Origin: a virus
Virus record (IMG/VR): IMGVR_UViG_3300031972_002039
Span: 1-53,425 of that record
DNA length: 53,425 nucleotides
Strand: one strand, 5' to 3'
In this document: positions 1 through 7,868 of the stretch, one piece after another
How positions within the stretch are numbered: position 1 is the stretch's first letter
Layout: each line of letters opens with the position of its first letter
Position numbers and translations under genes: made by a program
Notes under the pieces: model-generated
Told to the model about the DNA's origin: nothing
What the model saw: the letters and a program-made list of their open reading frames with translations, nothing else
The model's database searches: none

Positions 1-159
1 ACCATCACTAGTCACTACGGTAACACACGAACTTACTTTAAAAATAAGCTAGGTCGTATCAGAGAACGATTCAACAACTGTGCTGATAGTCAGTTCTTTG
101 GTCTAGATACCAGAATTAGTAATCTCGATCTGAAGTGTATGACTGTAGAGCTTCATTAA
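1..159 (+). CDS. C-terminal end of a truncated gene, unknown
   Basis: The frame is open from the first base to a TAA at 157-159, giving 52 residues that end in ECHLH-like short text (…TVELH). The start lies outside the window. It is followed after 22 nt by the next start on the same strand, as expected for the packed block that follows. No motif is recognised. Confidence 0.6.
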   Translation, partial: TITSHYGNTRTYFKNKLGRIRERFNNCADSQFFGLDTRISNLDLKCMTVELH

Positions 160-181
160 TCAAAAATCCAAAACAAGCGAT

Positions 182-412
182 ATGTTAAAAGTAGAAATCG
201 AAAACGCCACGTACAATGGACAGGTGCAACATCACATCATGATGATTGTGAACCTAGTAAAGCAGTATGACACGTTGCAAAGTTTATATGCGGCTATAAA
301 GCGTGATGCTAGCGAATATTTCTCATTGTCTTATTACAAGGGTGGTAGTCATGTTGCGATTATGGCGCGCAATGTACCAGCTAAAAGAATCTTATTAATC
401 ACTGAACGGTAA
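182..412 (+). CDS. Small hypothetical protein, 76 aa
   Basis: Starts with ATG at 182 and ends with TAA. The protein is basic at its C terminus and has no membrane segment or recognisable motif. It sits in a same-strand run of short genes, and its stop codon runs directly into an AATC tandem repeat. Function unknown. Confidence 0.6.
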   Translation: MLKVEIENATYNGQVQHHIMMIVNLVKQYDTLQSLYAAIKRDASEYFSLSYYKGGSHVAIMARNVPAKRILLITER

Positions 413-433
413 TCAATCAATCAATCAATCAAT
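411..433. repeat. AATC tetranucleotide tandem repeat
   Basis: Five AATC units plus AAT fill the gap between two small genes, beginning inside the upstream TAA and ending 3 nt before the next ATG. Such a tract can vary in copy number by slippage and could alter the spacing to the next start. That effect is inference. Confidence 0.85.
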
Positions 434-436
434 AGC

Positions 437-694
437 ATGAGAATCCAAAACATACCAAACCGGGCAAATGATGAGTGTTACGAAGCGTCCGTCATCGGGA
501 GTAAGCAAGAAGTAGAAGCATATAGCGCATTCTCAGCATTCACTACCGACTTTATAGAAGAGGAGGGGGATGGTAAATTTTCCATAACCGTGATGAGTAG
601 TTGGTTCGTCAACAAGAAGGAATTTAAGGACGAGCTAGTTCAGGATTTGAAGAAATTTAGAGCGTTCCTAGCTACGAAAACTAATAATATTTAA
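437..694 (+). CDS. Small hypothetical protein, 85 aa
   Basis: ATG start follows the AATC repeat, with no clear Shine-Dalgarno sequence, as is common in Bacteroidota. The protein is acidic (an EEEGDG stretch mid-protein) with a lysine-rich C terminus. No family recognised. Confidence 0.6.
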   Translation: MRIQNIPNRANDECYEASVIGSKQEVEAYSAFSAFTTDFIEEEGDGKFSITVMSSWFVNKKEFKDELVQDLKKFRAFLATKTNNI

Positions 695-769
695 GATATG
701 AAATATCCAATCGACATAGTATTGCTAGGATAGAAGATTGGATCGCCAAAAACGTATAAACCGTACAAG

Positions 770-1507
770 ATGAAAAAGGTAAAGAAATCATACGCGCTAG
801 ATTACGACAGTGCAGGTAACGAGATCAAGGCTGGTGATGTACTAGTCAAATTCGCCGACGGTCGATGGGTGGAATTCCCCCCCGTCAAGGAAGCAGAGGA
901 TACTAGTTTATACGTCGAGACTAAATACGGAATGTTATCTAGTTCGTTCGTTAGTAATGACTGCCGTATAGCGGTCGTAAAAGTCAAGCAAGCTGGTAGT
1001 CTTCGGGGTGTCGCAAAAATTAACTCATCAAACGTGTTACGTAACGACATGTTAGGTACGACGCTGAAGGAAGGTGATGTGATCCACATAGACATGTCTG
1101 GTACTGATACCTACGGTAGACCAACGATCTACGAGTACCCACCCGTCCGCCGAGCATTGACAGGTGAATTATTCATACAAATAGACAAAACATTCGTACG
1201 TAACACGGTTATAGCTGGGAGTGGTGTTGTCGTACGTAATGTGTTGGGGGATGTCGGGGAGGGTGCCATGAGTGGCGAGTTATCGAAGGATGGTGTTAGA
1301 ATACTCGAAGGGAATAGGTACATCGTATCCAATGCTGACTCGTCATTAAAGTTCGCATGCATTAAGATACTCGAAATAACTTCCATGACAATCGCGTATA
1401 AATACTCCGATAACGACGGTAAAGTACACCGATCCGCAATCAGCGATTTTCTAGACTCAAAAACTTTTTTAGAACGATTAGTAAATAAAAATTTACCACA
1501 CAACTAA
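770..1507 (+). CDS. Hypothetical protein, 245 aa, possible amber-readthrough N-terminal extension
   Basis: The ATG at 770 gives 245 residues of mixed beta-rich sequence with two similar halves (GDVLVKFADG near residue 22; GDVIHIDMSG near residue 100), perhaps two copies of a small beta domain. Upstream in the same frame, an ATG at 698, only 3 nt after the preceding stop, runs 11 codons to a TAG at 731-733 and stays open to 770. If the amber tRNA of this phage reads that codon, the product gains 24 positions. The 770 start is the conservative choice. Function unknown. Confidence 0.65.
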   Translation: MKKVKKSYALDYDSAGNEIKAGDVLVKFADGRWVEFPPVKEAEDTSLYVETKYGMLSSSFVSNDCRIAVVKVKQAGSLRGVAKINSSNVLRNDMLGTTLKEGDVIHIDMSGTDTYGRPTIYEYPPVRRALTGELFIQIDKTFVRNTVIAGSGVVVRNVLGDVGEGAMSGELSKDGVRILEGNRYIVSNADSSLKFACIKILEITSMTIAYKYSDNDGKVHRSAISDFLDSKTFLERLVNKNLPHN

Positions 1508-1512
1508 GACCT

Positions 1513-1914
1513 ATGCAGACACAACAAGAACGTATAATAGATTCATTCGTAGATTCCCTTAAAGAGCATTTCGATGCCAAAGCACGTGAGGGTAAGAAGT
1601 ATGTATTCAAGTTCTTCGTGAAAGGAGAATTCTACGGCTATCATCAATCGACACTCGGGCAGGTCACTACGGACGTAACACGTGCCAAGCGATATCCCGC
1701 TGGTAAGTATCAACAATCACAACTCGAGACGATTGCCGAGAATGCACTATCGAGACTGATCCGTGCGAAGACTGGTGACTGGGAGGGGAGGGATATATCG
1801 AAATCCATCTACGAGACTTACTGGGAGGGTGTTGATCCTGACGATCTGTTCATCGACTTCGAGTACATACCTGACGATGCGGAACCACACACATTCACTT
1901 TTACTAAATTATAA
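1513..1914 (+). CDS. Hypothetical protein, 133 aa
   Basis: Begins 5 nt after the previous stop. The N-terminal half is charged and helical (many Lys, Glu, Gln); the C terminus is very acidic (DPDDLFIDFEYIPDDAEP). No membrane segment and no recognised motif. Likely translated with its neighbours. Confidence 0.65.
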   Translation: MQTQQERIIDSFVDSLKEHFDAKAREGKKYVFKFFVKGEFYGYHQSTLGQVTTDVTRAKRYPAGKYQQSQLETIAENALSRLIRAKTGDWEGRDISKSIYETYWEGVDPDDLFIDFEYIPDDAEPHTFTFTKL

Positions 1915-1918
1915 TAGT

Positions 1919-2269
1919 ATGCGGATTGTAGAAAGAACAGAATTACCAAAAGATTACCACGACATGATGGTACTCGAATCGCACCACGATCACGCCATTA
2001 TCGAGGATGATAATGGCGTGTATAGGTGGGAAGAAAATACAAGCCTACGCGATTTCTTGGATGGCAAAGTTAACCTCAACGACGTCGTCGTGTTACTACG
2101 AATCTTGGGGTATGATAAGAATAGTGAGGTGTATCGGAAATGTTATCGAGATTTAGGGTATTCGTTGTCTGGGTATTATGATATATTTCACTGGGAGATG
2201 AATAATCCTGACGTGGATGACTATGTACCACACGTCCTAGTTCCTGTATGTAAAAAAAAAAATTCCTAG
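1919..2269 (+). CDS. Hypothetical protein, 116 aa
   Basis: The frame is open from 1763, but that region overlaps the upstream gene deeply. The ATG at 1919, 4 nt after the previous stop, is the likely start. The protein is rich in His and Asp. It ends at TAG (2267-2269), followed in frame two codons later by another TAG, so amber readthrough would add almost nothing unless both were read. Unknown function. Confidence 0.6.
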   Translation: MRIVERTELPKDYHDMMVLESHHDHAIIEDDNGVYRWEENTSLRDFLDGKVNLNDVVVLLRILGYDKNSEVYRKCYRDLGYSLSGYYDIFHWEMNNPDVDDYVPHVLVPVCKKKNS

Positions 2270-2276
2270 CATTAGC

Positions 2277-2459
2277 ATGCCTGCCGAGTTAACTGCTGAA
2301 AATGGGGCGAAGGCACTCATGGTGGGTGAATTTTTCGAAGAGCACGAATTTAGTTATTACGACTCGGAGGGTGAGTTAGTAGAATACACTACCAAGATAC
2401 CAGTGAGTTGGGATACCATTAAGAGCATATATAAAAAACTTGTAGATCATTATAGATAG
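2277..2459 (+). CDS. Small acidic hypothetical protein, 60 aa
   Basis: Short acidic protein starting 7 nt after the previous stop. Its TAG stop (2457-2459) is followed at once by TAA, a back-up stop that would blunt amber suppression. It is the last gene before a consensus promoter, so probably the end of a transcription unit. No family recognised. Confidence 0.6.
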   Translation: MPAELTAENGAKALMVGEFFEEHEFSYYDSEGELVEYTTKIPVSWDTIKSIYKKLVDHYR

Positions 2460-2482
2460 TAAAATACCAACAAATAAATTCG

Positions 2483-2510
2483 TTTGTTAAAAAAGTTTTT
2501 TATATATTTG
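2483..2510 (+). promoter_or_regulatory. Bacteroidota-type promoter
   Basis: TATATTTG at 2503-2510 matches the -7 box TAnnTTTG, with TTTG at 2483-2486 as a possible -33 box. The spacer is 16 nt, shorter than the 19-21 nt at other sites here. The 14 bases ending in the -7 box recur at 15632-15645. It would drive the 2558 gene and MutS-like gene. Confidence 0.6.
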
Positions 2511-2557
2511 GTGTTCAAGGGCGGAGATAGTTCCAACTTAATATTAAATATCTAATT

Positions 2558-3016
2558 ATGAACAATCAGGAAATCAGAGAATTATTCGTATCAATGGAAA
2601 CTGCAAAACTAGCTAGAGAAGCTGGATTTGCTATCGTTTGTTCATCTTACTATGTGGTTTATAATGAAACACGTGAGTCCGAAAATCCAGCATTTAAGAT
2701 GACGCGTGGTGAGGTTGAGGTGCAGTGCGATCCACATATGAATGGTTACGGTCGCCAACCATCGCACTACAGTACATATAGTCGCCCAACTATGTCTCTA
2801 CTTCAATCTTGGTTGCGTGCGAAGTACAACATTCAAATTAGCACTAATCTACACTATAAGGTGGGTGGTGGAATTGCTGGATATTTAGTCGACGTATCTC
2901 ACCCATATGGAGAGATTGACACCATAAATTTGTGTGGGGACGATTATGCAGATGTTCTAGACCGTGGATTATCATCGGCATTAAAGACAATAAAACTTAA
3001 CGATGAAAGAAATTAA
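2558..3016 (+). CDS. Hypothetical protein, 152 aa
   Basis: First gene after the 2.5 kb promoter. The N terminus is helical; the middle is rich in Tyr, Ser and Pro with several His. No transmembrane segment. Its last codons overlap the MutS-like gene by 14 nt, so the two are probably translationally coupled. Function unknown. Confidence 0.7.
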   Translation: MNNQEIRELFVSMETAKLAREAGFAIVCSSYYVVYNETRESENPAFKMTRGEVEVQCDPHMNGYGRQPSHYSTYSRPTMSLLQSWLRAKYNIQISTNLHYKVGGGIAGYLVDVSHPYGEIDTINLCGDDYADVLDRGLSSALKTIKLNDERN

Positions 3017-5189
3017 AGACATTAAGCCATTATACGACCGCGACACTGTTGGTCTAGAAATTATTAACGCAGAAGATTTTAGAGGATCGATGTTAGCGCG
3101 TGTACTTAATCTAGGTTCACTCAACGAACGGTTAGCGCATGGCGTGGGACATTATCGTAAATCTGTTGACATACCAACGGCGTCTGGAATAGAGACGACA
3201 TACGAGACTGTCCCGATCATGCAAATTACACCAACCTCTGACGAAGACGAACTACATACGAGACTAGCTATGCTCGAGTTCATGGAAAAAAACAGTCGGC
3301 GTAAATTCGCAAAACCTAGTAGATACGCTACTGCCATCCCCGACACTCCAGAGCACAATATGGAGTTCTTCAACAAATACCTACGAGAAAAACCTAATAT
3401 TTCAGAGTATACACCTTTAGTAATATTGAATACAGAGTTCAGCAAGGTTAAACATCGTGGGTGTGAGCGTCTAGAAGATTTTCGACAACAACTTGGTAGG
3501 GTCGACGAAATGTTAGCTCTAGAGCATGAGGTACAAAAGCACGTCCTCGAGGTATGCTCCAACGCTGGCGAGTATGTAGGATTAGCTACCGTCACGATCG
3601 GTACTAATAAATTATACATGGGTAAGTACGACGAACATGTGGAGCGTGTAATTTCGGTAACGAGTAATTTAGGTGTAGGTATTACGCATACGAGTAAGCT
3701 ATTCCAAATGCCGAGATATGAACTACCATCGTGGGTTAGTAAGGTAGCACCAAAGCGTTGGGCGTCACGGTACGTTTCAGGTGTCAATAAAATCAGGCGT
3801 GAAGAATTTTACGGTGATACGCTCATATCGGATATCAATACGCATAATATCGACAAACATATTCGTGATATAATTACCAATTTAATCGACCACAACAATG
3901 GCGAGACGATTGAGGGATGGGATGATACGATCAATCAAACAGTCAAGCGACCAAACCCACTTATCGCTAAACGTGTCCATCGATATTCGGTATTGTCACA
4001 GTTCGATCGGACGCATGGAACGTACCAGCTTAAGAAATTGCAGCAGACTGGTCGTGCTATAAAATTTAGCGTAATGTATCACATCCATCCAGATAGAGTA
4101 GAATTAACGTTTAATGGGTTTATAGCAAAAACTACCCGCGAAGTTTCGAATATTAAACAAACGTATGGGCACCTGCTAGGTGATAGGGTTATGTCTAAAT
4201 TTGAAGAGTTTCGGGACGATATGGTACGTATTGGTGATCGACATATCAGTGAGATAGGTATGCGATTGATTGGATTATTTACGCATCCAGTAGGTCACGA
4301 TTCCAGAGCTATGATTGTGGATAGGGGTAGTCGTATTAGTGGTGACGTATTCAATAAACACATACCATCACTACAAGATTACGAACCCGTCAAGGAGAGG
4401 ATAGCCAAGCTATCCGAGTGGAGATCGTACATATTTGAGAATATCAATTATCTCAATGGGTATGCCATGATCCACGATCATTTCAAACCTTATTATGGAT
4501 CGTACAACATTACCCTCCCCGACTTAGTACGTGACGGTAAAAAAGCGTTGACGTTCGAGAATCTTTTACCTGTACATCTAATCGATCAAGAAAACGTGAG
4601 TACGGGTAAGAAGCACACGTTTGAAAATTTAAAAGCAATCACATCACTAGATTCGTATGGGGCAAACCTTGTCGTCCTTACGGGTCAAAACGCTGGTGGT
4701 AAGTCGGTCGCTCTAGAGACGATCGTCAATACGACGTGGTTAGCGCATTGTGGGGTACCAATATTTGGTACTTCGTTCAAATTTAATGTACGACAGTCGA
4801 TGGGTATGTGCTTTTTGTCGAGAGGTAAGGGATCGACTATGCAACTCCAGAGTCAAAAGATCACGAATATACTTCGAGCGTTCAGGGATATTGACGATCC
4901 TGACAAATGCTTAGCTATTATCGATGAGCTTGGTACTGGAACGACACAAGAAAACAGTATATATGATCCATCTGGAGGTTATGGGTTCGGTATAAAGATA
5001 TTGAGTGCGTGTAAGGATTATGATACGATCATTTCTACCCAGATTACGAGCTTAGCAGAGTTTGCTGAGGAGGAATTCGACGCAATATCGTACAAATTCG
5101 ACAACGATCACAACATTTCCATGGGTATAGGTAAACCAGATTTAAACAAACTTATTAAAGATACAGGATTAGATGAATTCATTTTTTAA
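3003..5189 (+). CDS. MutS-family ATPase
   Basis: A 728-residue protein whose last ~190 residues are a MutS/ABC-type ATPase: Walker A GQNAGGKS at 561-568 (MutS consensus GPNxxGKS), Walker B with signature CLAIIDELGTGTT at 636-648, and a downstream STQITSLAEF switch region. The preceding helical region (about 330-520) looks like the MutS lever/clamp. I see no clear F-x-E mismatch-reading motif and no HNH or Smr nuclease at the C terminus, so it may act on branched DNA rather than mismatches. It overlaps its neighbours by 14 and 17 nt and probably serves phage DNA replication or recombination. Confidence 0.85.
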   Translation: MKEIKDIKPLYDRDTVGLEIINAEDFRGSMLARVLNLGSLNERLAHGVGHYRKSVDIPTASGIETTYETVPIMQITPTSDEDELHTRLAMLEFMEKNSRRKFAKPSRYATAIPDTPEHNMEFFNKYLREKPNISEYTPLVILNTEFSKVKHRGCERLEDFRQQLGRVDEMLALEHEVQKHVLEVCSNAGEYVGLATVTIGTNKLYMGKYDEHVERVISVTSNLGVGITHTSKLFQMPRYELPSWVSKVAPKRWASRYVSGVNKIRREEFYGDTLISDINTHNIDKHIRDIITNLIDHNNGETIEGWDDTINQTVKRPNPLIAKRVHRYSVLSQFDRTHGTYQLKKLQQTGRAIKFSVMYHIHPDRVELTFNGFIAKTTREVSNIKQTYGHLLGDRVMSKFEEFRDDMVRIGDRHISEIGMRLIGLFTHPVGHDSRAMIVDRGSRISGDVFNKHIPSLQDYEPVKERIAKLSEWRSYIFENINYLNGYAMIHDHFKPYYGSYNITLPDLVRDGKKALTFENLLPVHLIDQENVSTGKKHTFENLKAITSLDSYGANLVVLTGQNAGGKSVALETIVNTTWLAHCGVPIFGTSFKFNVRQSMGMCFLSRGKGSTMQLQSQKITNILRAFRDIDDPDKCLAIIDELGTGTTQENSIYDPSGGYGFGIKILSACKDYDTIISTQITSLAEFAEEEFDAISYKFDNDHNISMGIGKPDLNKLIKDTGLDEFIF

Positions 5190-5436
5190 AAACGCGGCAA
5201 AATGGGTTGCCATGCAAATTTTACCAGCGTATTTCACTAGAATATTACGCAGATACATGTTTCGACGTTCATTTCGTGATGATTGTCGCAAAAAACGCAT
5301 ATCAGATCATGATCATGTACTCTTAGAGTACGGTGACGAGCTCATAAACGAGTTCATTACCAATGGTTACAGTGCTCAGGAGGAAAAAATTGCTCGAAAA
5401 ATCAGAAATTACATGCAAAAACACGATCTATTATGA
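5173..5436 (+). CDS. Small basic hypothetical protein, 87 aa
   Basis: Starts inside the end of the MutS-like gene (17-nt overlap). The N-terminal ~30 residues are hydrophobic with Arg and Lys, possibly an amphipathic or membrane-contacting helix; the rest is charged and helical. Ends in an ATGA overlap with the next gene. No family recognised. Confidence 0.6.
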   Translation: MNSFFKNAAKWVAMQILPAYFTRILRRYMFRRSFRDDCRKKRISDHDHVLLEYGDELINEFITNGYSAQEEKIARKIRNYMQKHDLL

Positions 5437-5990
5437 AAAAAGCGAATGTAGTTAGCAATCTTAGGGATCAATTTCTCGAACATTTGAAAAAATTGGACAA
5501 ATCTGGCTATATAGCGGGTATATATTACCATTTGTTCTCCATGATGTCCCCAGATACGTTCGATATGCACATAAAGTACACGTACAACGTCTATAAAGGC
5601 AACGATCCACACTTTAAGGACGCTGGTAAGGATCAGTGGTTCATGATTTTCCATAAAAGTATCCGTCAAAACGATTTTTTTACGGATTGTTACCATCGAA
5701 TTAGTATGTCACTCCTCACGGACGATGAATTAGTGGAATATAAGTACTTAAGGCACCGTTTTAGGGTCGAGAAGGCAGATAAGCGTGATGAAAATGGATT
5801 TTCCGAAGAATATAAGCGATATATGACGTTATTGGAAGTACAACAACGCCAAAAACACGATAAATCAATATCAGGACACCTCGATATGCTATTGTGGAGC
5901 GTAATTCAGCTAGATACCGACTTATTACATGATTCGTTAACACGTTTGTTCCTAGATATGGATCGAAACCAAAAAAACACAAAAATATAA
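5433..5990 (+). CDS. Hypothetical protein, 185 aa, perhaps distant kin of the following array
   Basis: Coupled to the upstream gene by an ATGA overlap. Highly charged and helical, rich in His, Tyr and Asp. A segment near residue 66 (DAGKDQWFMIFHK) resembles the G-x-x-x-W-x-x-x-x-x-K segment at the C-terminal end of the four small paralogues that follow, so it may be an enlarged, diverged relative. That link is tentative. Confidence 0.6.
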   Translation: MKKANVVSNLRDQFLEHLKKLDKSGYIAGIYYHLFSMMSPDTFDMHIKYTYNVYKGNDPHFKDAGKDQWFMIFHKSIRQNDFFTDCYHRISMSLLTDDELVEYKYLRHRFRVEKADKRDENGFSEEYKRYMTLLEVQQRQKHDKSISGHLDMLLWSVIQLDTDLLHDSLTRLFLDMDRNQKNTKI

Positions 5991-5994
5991 CACA

Positions 5995-6264
5995 ATGACT
6001 AACGATACTGCAGAATTTAAGAAAATTAAGGACGAATTTAGGGAGTTTTTAGTCGCCCATAATATGTTTGGAAAGTATAGTAGAGAACTTAAAAAGCAAA
6101 ACGATAGGAAGTTTGCTGAACAGGTTCGCTATTCGGTTGAACATAACAATACACAAAACCTAATACTGAATGCATTCACGTGGGGTAAAGAAGAGAGTGG
6201 TCACGACCATTGGTATAAACTCCACGTAAAATGGCAAGAACGTAAATTGTATGATCATGAGTAA
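5995..6264 (+). CDS. Member 1 of a four-gene paralogue array, 89 aa
   Basis: Shares with the next three genes the pattern: F-R-[DE]-F-L near residue 17, a phenylalanine-rich hydrophobic stretch, R-[KRx]-F with a following VR, then AF/Y-x-W, G-x-x-x-W and a final W. Helical, charged, no membrane segment. Compact size and tandem duplication fit a fast-evolving phage effector or inhibitor family, but no activity can be assigned. Confidence 0.7.
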   Translation: MTNDTAEFKKIKDEFREFLVAHNMFGKYSRELKKQNDRKFAEQVRYSVEHNNTQNLILNAFTWGKEESGHDHWYKLHVKWQERKLYDHE

Positions 6265-6541
6265 ATATAGTAAGGAAGAACAACAGCAAAAGAATCAATT
6301 CAGAGATTTTCTAATTGAGCGAGGCGCATTTAAGAATTTTTGCCGAGAAATTAAAGCACATTCGGGTTCGCGTATGACGTTTGGGGAGTTTGTCCGAAAC
6401 ACCATGGAGGAGCATGGTACTCTCTTTCTGGGTATCGATTGCGCATTCCTGTGGGCAATCACCGATCAAGGTTTATCATATTGGCAGGTAATTGCTCAGA
6501 CGTGGCGTGATCGACTCTCGGAATTATCAGACGAAAAATAA
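6257..6541 (+). CDS. Member 2 of the paralogue array, 94 aa
   Basis: An ATG at 6251 is also in frame, but 6257 is preferred: the first ~60 nt from 6257 are nearly identical to member 4 (both begin MSKYSKEEQQQKNQFRDFL), and from 6257 the overlap with the upstream gene is 8 nt, exactly as for member 4. Carries the family FRDFL, FGEFVR and AFLW motifs. Function unknown. Confidence 0.7.
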   Translation: MSKYSKEEQQQKNQFRDFLIERGAFKNFCREIKAHSGSRMTFGEFVRNTMEEHGTLFLGIDCAFLWAITDQGLSYWQVIAQTWRDRLSELSDEK

Positions 6542-6546
6542 TAAGC

Positions 6547-6837
6547 ATGAAACATATAGAAGAAGATCAACACATAACAGAAGATCAAATTACGCAACAT
6601 AAGCGAGAGCTTAGGGAGTTTCTAATTGAACGTGGAGCGTTTGGTAAGTTTAGTAAAAATCTTAAGAATAAGAAGGGTAGGCGATTTGGCGCACACGTTC
6701 GTCGCATCTTGGATGGACAGCATAAACCGACATCCTTTATATCAGGTGCATATACATGGGGTGAAACTGAAGAGGGAGATCAATATTGGCGCGATCTACA
6801 TAACGAATGGGAAGAACTAAACAATCACTATGAGTAA
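6547..6837 (+). CDS. Member 3 of the paralogue array, 96 aa
   Basis: Has a longer charged N terminus than its siblings, then LREFLIERGAFGKF, RRFGAHVRR, AYTW and the terminal W motif. Its last 8 nt are shared with the start of member 4. Closest in its first motif to member 2 (FLIERGAF in both), which suggests stepwise tandem duplication. Confidence 0.7.
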   Translation: MKHIEEDQHITEDQITQHKRELREFLIERGAFGKFSKNLKNKKGRRFGAHVRRILDGQHKPTSFISGAYTWGETEEGDQYWRDLHNEWEELNNHYE

Positions 6838-7096
6838 ATATAGCAAGGAAGAACAGCAGCAAAAGAATCAATTCAGAGATTTTCTAATCGATCGTAAAAT
6901 ATTTGGAGAATTTTGTCGGGAGCTTGATGTGCGATCTGGTAGAAAATTCGGAGAATATGTTAGAAGTGAATTTACTACACGGGGAACCTTAAAATACTCA
7001 ATCGGTCATGCGTTCCGATGGCAGGCGAGTGATCGTGGGTTTGATTTCTGGGATCGAACTGATGATACATGGATGTCGCATCATCAAAATAATTAG
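6830..7096 (+). CDS. Member 4 of the paralogue array, 88 aa
   Basis: The opening ~60 nt match member 2 with only a few synonymous changes, then the two diverge, as expected from a recent duplication or gene conversion limited to the 5' end. Keeps FRDFL, RKFGEYVR, AFRW and the final W. Ends at TAG (7094-7096); readthrough would add eight positions before TAA. Confidence 0.7.
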   Translation: MSKYSKEEQQQKNQFRDFLIDRKIFGEFCRELDVRSGRKFGEYVRSEFTTRGTLKYSIGHAFRWQASDRGFDFWDRTDDTWMSHHQNN

Positions 7097-7104
7097 ATAA
7101 AAAG

Positions 7105-7135
7105 TTGTGTACAAATATAATTATTTGTATGTTTG
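7105..7135 (+). promoter_or_regulatory. Bacteroidota-type promoter
   Basis: TATGTTTG at 7128-7135 fits TAnnTTTG; TTG at 7105-7107 lies 20 nt upstream. It sits in the 61-nt gap between the paralogue array and a small membrane-protein gene at 7158. Confidence 0.6.
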
Positions 7136-7157
7136 ATCATAATTAAAATACAGATTA

Positions 7158-7424
7158 ATGCATAAAAAATATAATGAACGTTTCTGGATCATCTTAGCTA
7201 GTGTGATTATTTTTATAATCGACTGCATAACAATTAGGCATTTGTACCTGATAGTGCTCCACGATTACCACAGAGGTGATTGTGATTGGGTGTATTGTAA
7301 TCCAGATCACTTCGCCATCACTGGAGTTCAGATATTTTCCCTCTCGATAGGTATATCTGCACTTCTTATAACATTCATCTGGACACTGGCTAAGTTACAG
7401 TCACTGTTCTATAAAAATCATTAA
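7158..7424 (+). CDS. Small membrane protein, two predicted TM helices, 88 aa
   Basis: Two hydrophobic segments (about residues 8-32 and 52-80) separated by a short loop with two cysteines (GDCDWVYCNPD). Basic C terminus. Could be an inner-membrane superinfection-exclusion or holin-like protein, but it is far from the endolysin and I assign no function. Confidence 0.6.
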   Translation: MHKKYNERFWIILASVIIFIIDCITIRHLYLIVLHDYHRGDCDWVYCNPDHFAITGVQIFSLSIGISALLITFIWTLAKLQSLFYKNH

Positions 7425-7425
7425 C

Positions 7426-7587
7426 ATGGGAAAGATAGTAGCAAAAACATTTTCGTCGGATAAGGAAATGAGTGATTGGTTAGTCGCTGGAGACTTTGAC
7501 GAGATCAAAGAAAAGTACTCGCCATCCGAATATAAGGCTGAAGTTCATTTAGCCGATCGTCAAGTTATTGTTGAAAAACTTAAGTGA
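7426..7587 (+). CDS. Small hypothetical protein, 53 aa
   Basis: ATG at 7426, one base after the previous stop, to TGA at 7585-7587. The sequence MGKIVAKTFSSDKEMSDWL… is charged and soluble. Its TGA overlaps the ATG of the next frame (TGATG). Placement and coupling support a real gene; no family recognised. Confidence 0.6.
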   Translation: MGKIVAKTFSSDKEMSDWLVAGDFDEIKEKYSPSEYKAEVHLADRQVIVEKLK

Positions 7588-7868
7588 TGGAACGTAACAA
7601 TTCACACGAATACCTTAGCTTTAAATTCGGCGGTCTTAAGGGGTGATATGTTGATCCAAAATCAAATCCAGAAGCTTTCAAAATGTTGGAAAGGTTACAG
7701 TCTTCTGACAGTTGTGGCGGATTTGGTGAAACGCTCAATCTAGAGCAGCGTAAGGATTTATGCGACCTGATCGACGTGTTCGATGGTGAATTTGTAAACC
7801 AGTTCCATGGACATGGAATGACTAAACAACAATCTAAGAATTATATAATAAATTATGGCAACGAATAA
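7587..7868 (+). pseudogene. Small ORF split by an in-frame TGA
   Basis: An ATG at 7587, coupled to the upstream gene by TGATG, reads 19 codons to TGA at 7644-7646. The same frame then continues (YVDPKSNPEAFK…) to an internal ATG at 7683 and on to 7868, where it overlaps the next gene by 14 nt. The whole would be a 93-codon gene. Either a nonsense mutation or error has split it (TGA is one base from TGG), or the 61-residue part from 7683 is a gene by itself, or TGA is read through. No UCA-anticodon tRNA is seen in the window. Confidence 0.5.

Noticed and set aside
3152-3787. 211-codon frame antisense to the MutS-like gene
   Set aside because: A shadow of the long coding frame on the other strand; composition and lack of signals do not support it.
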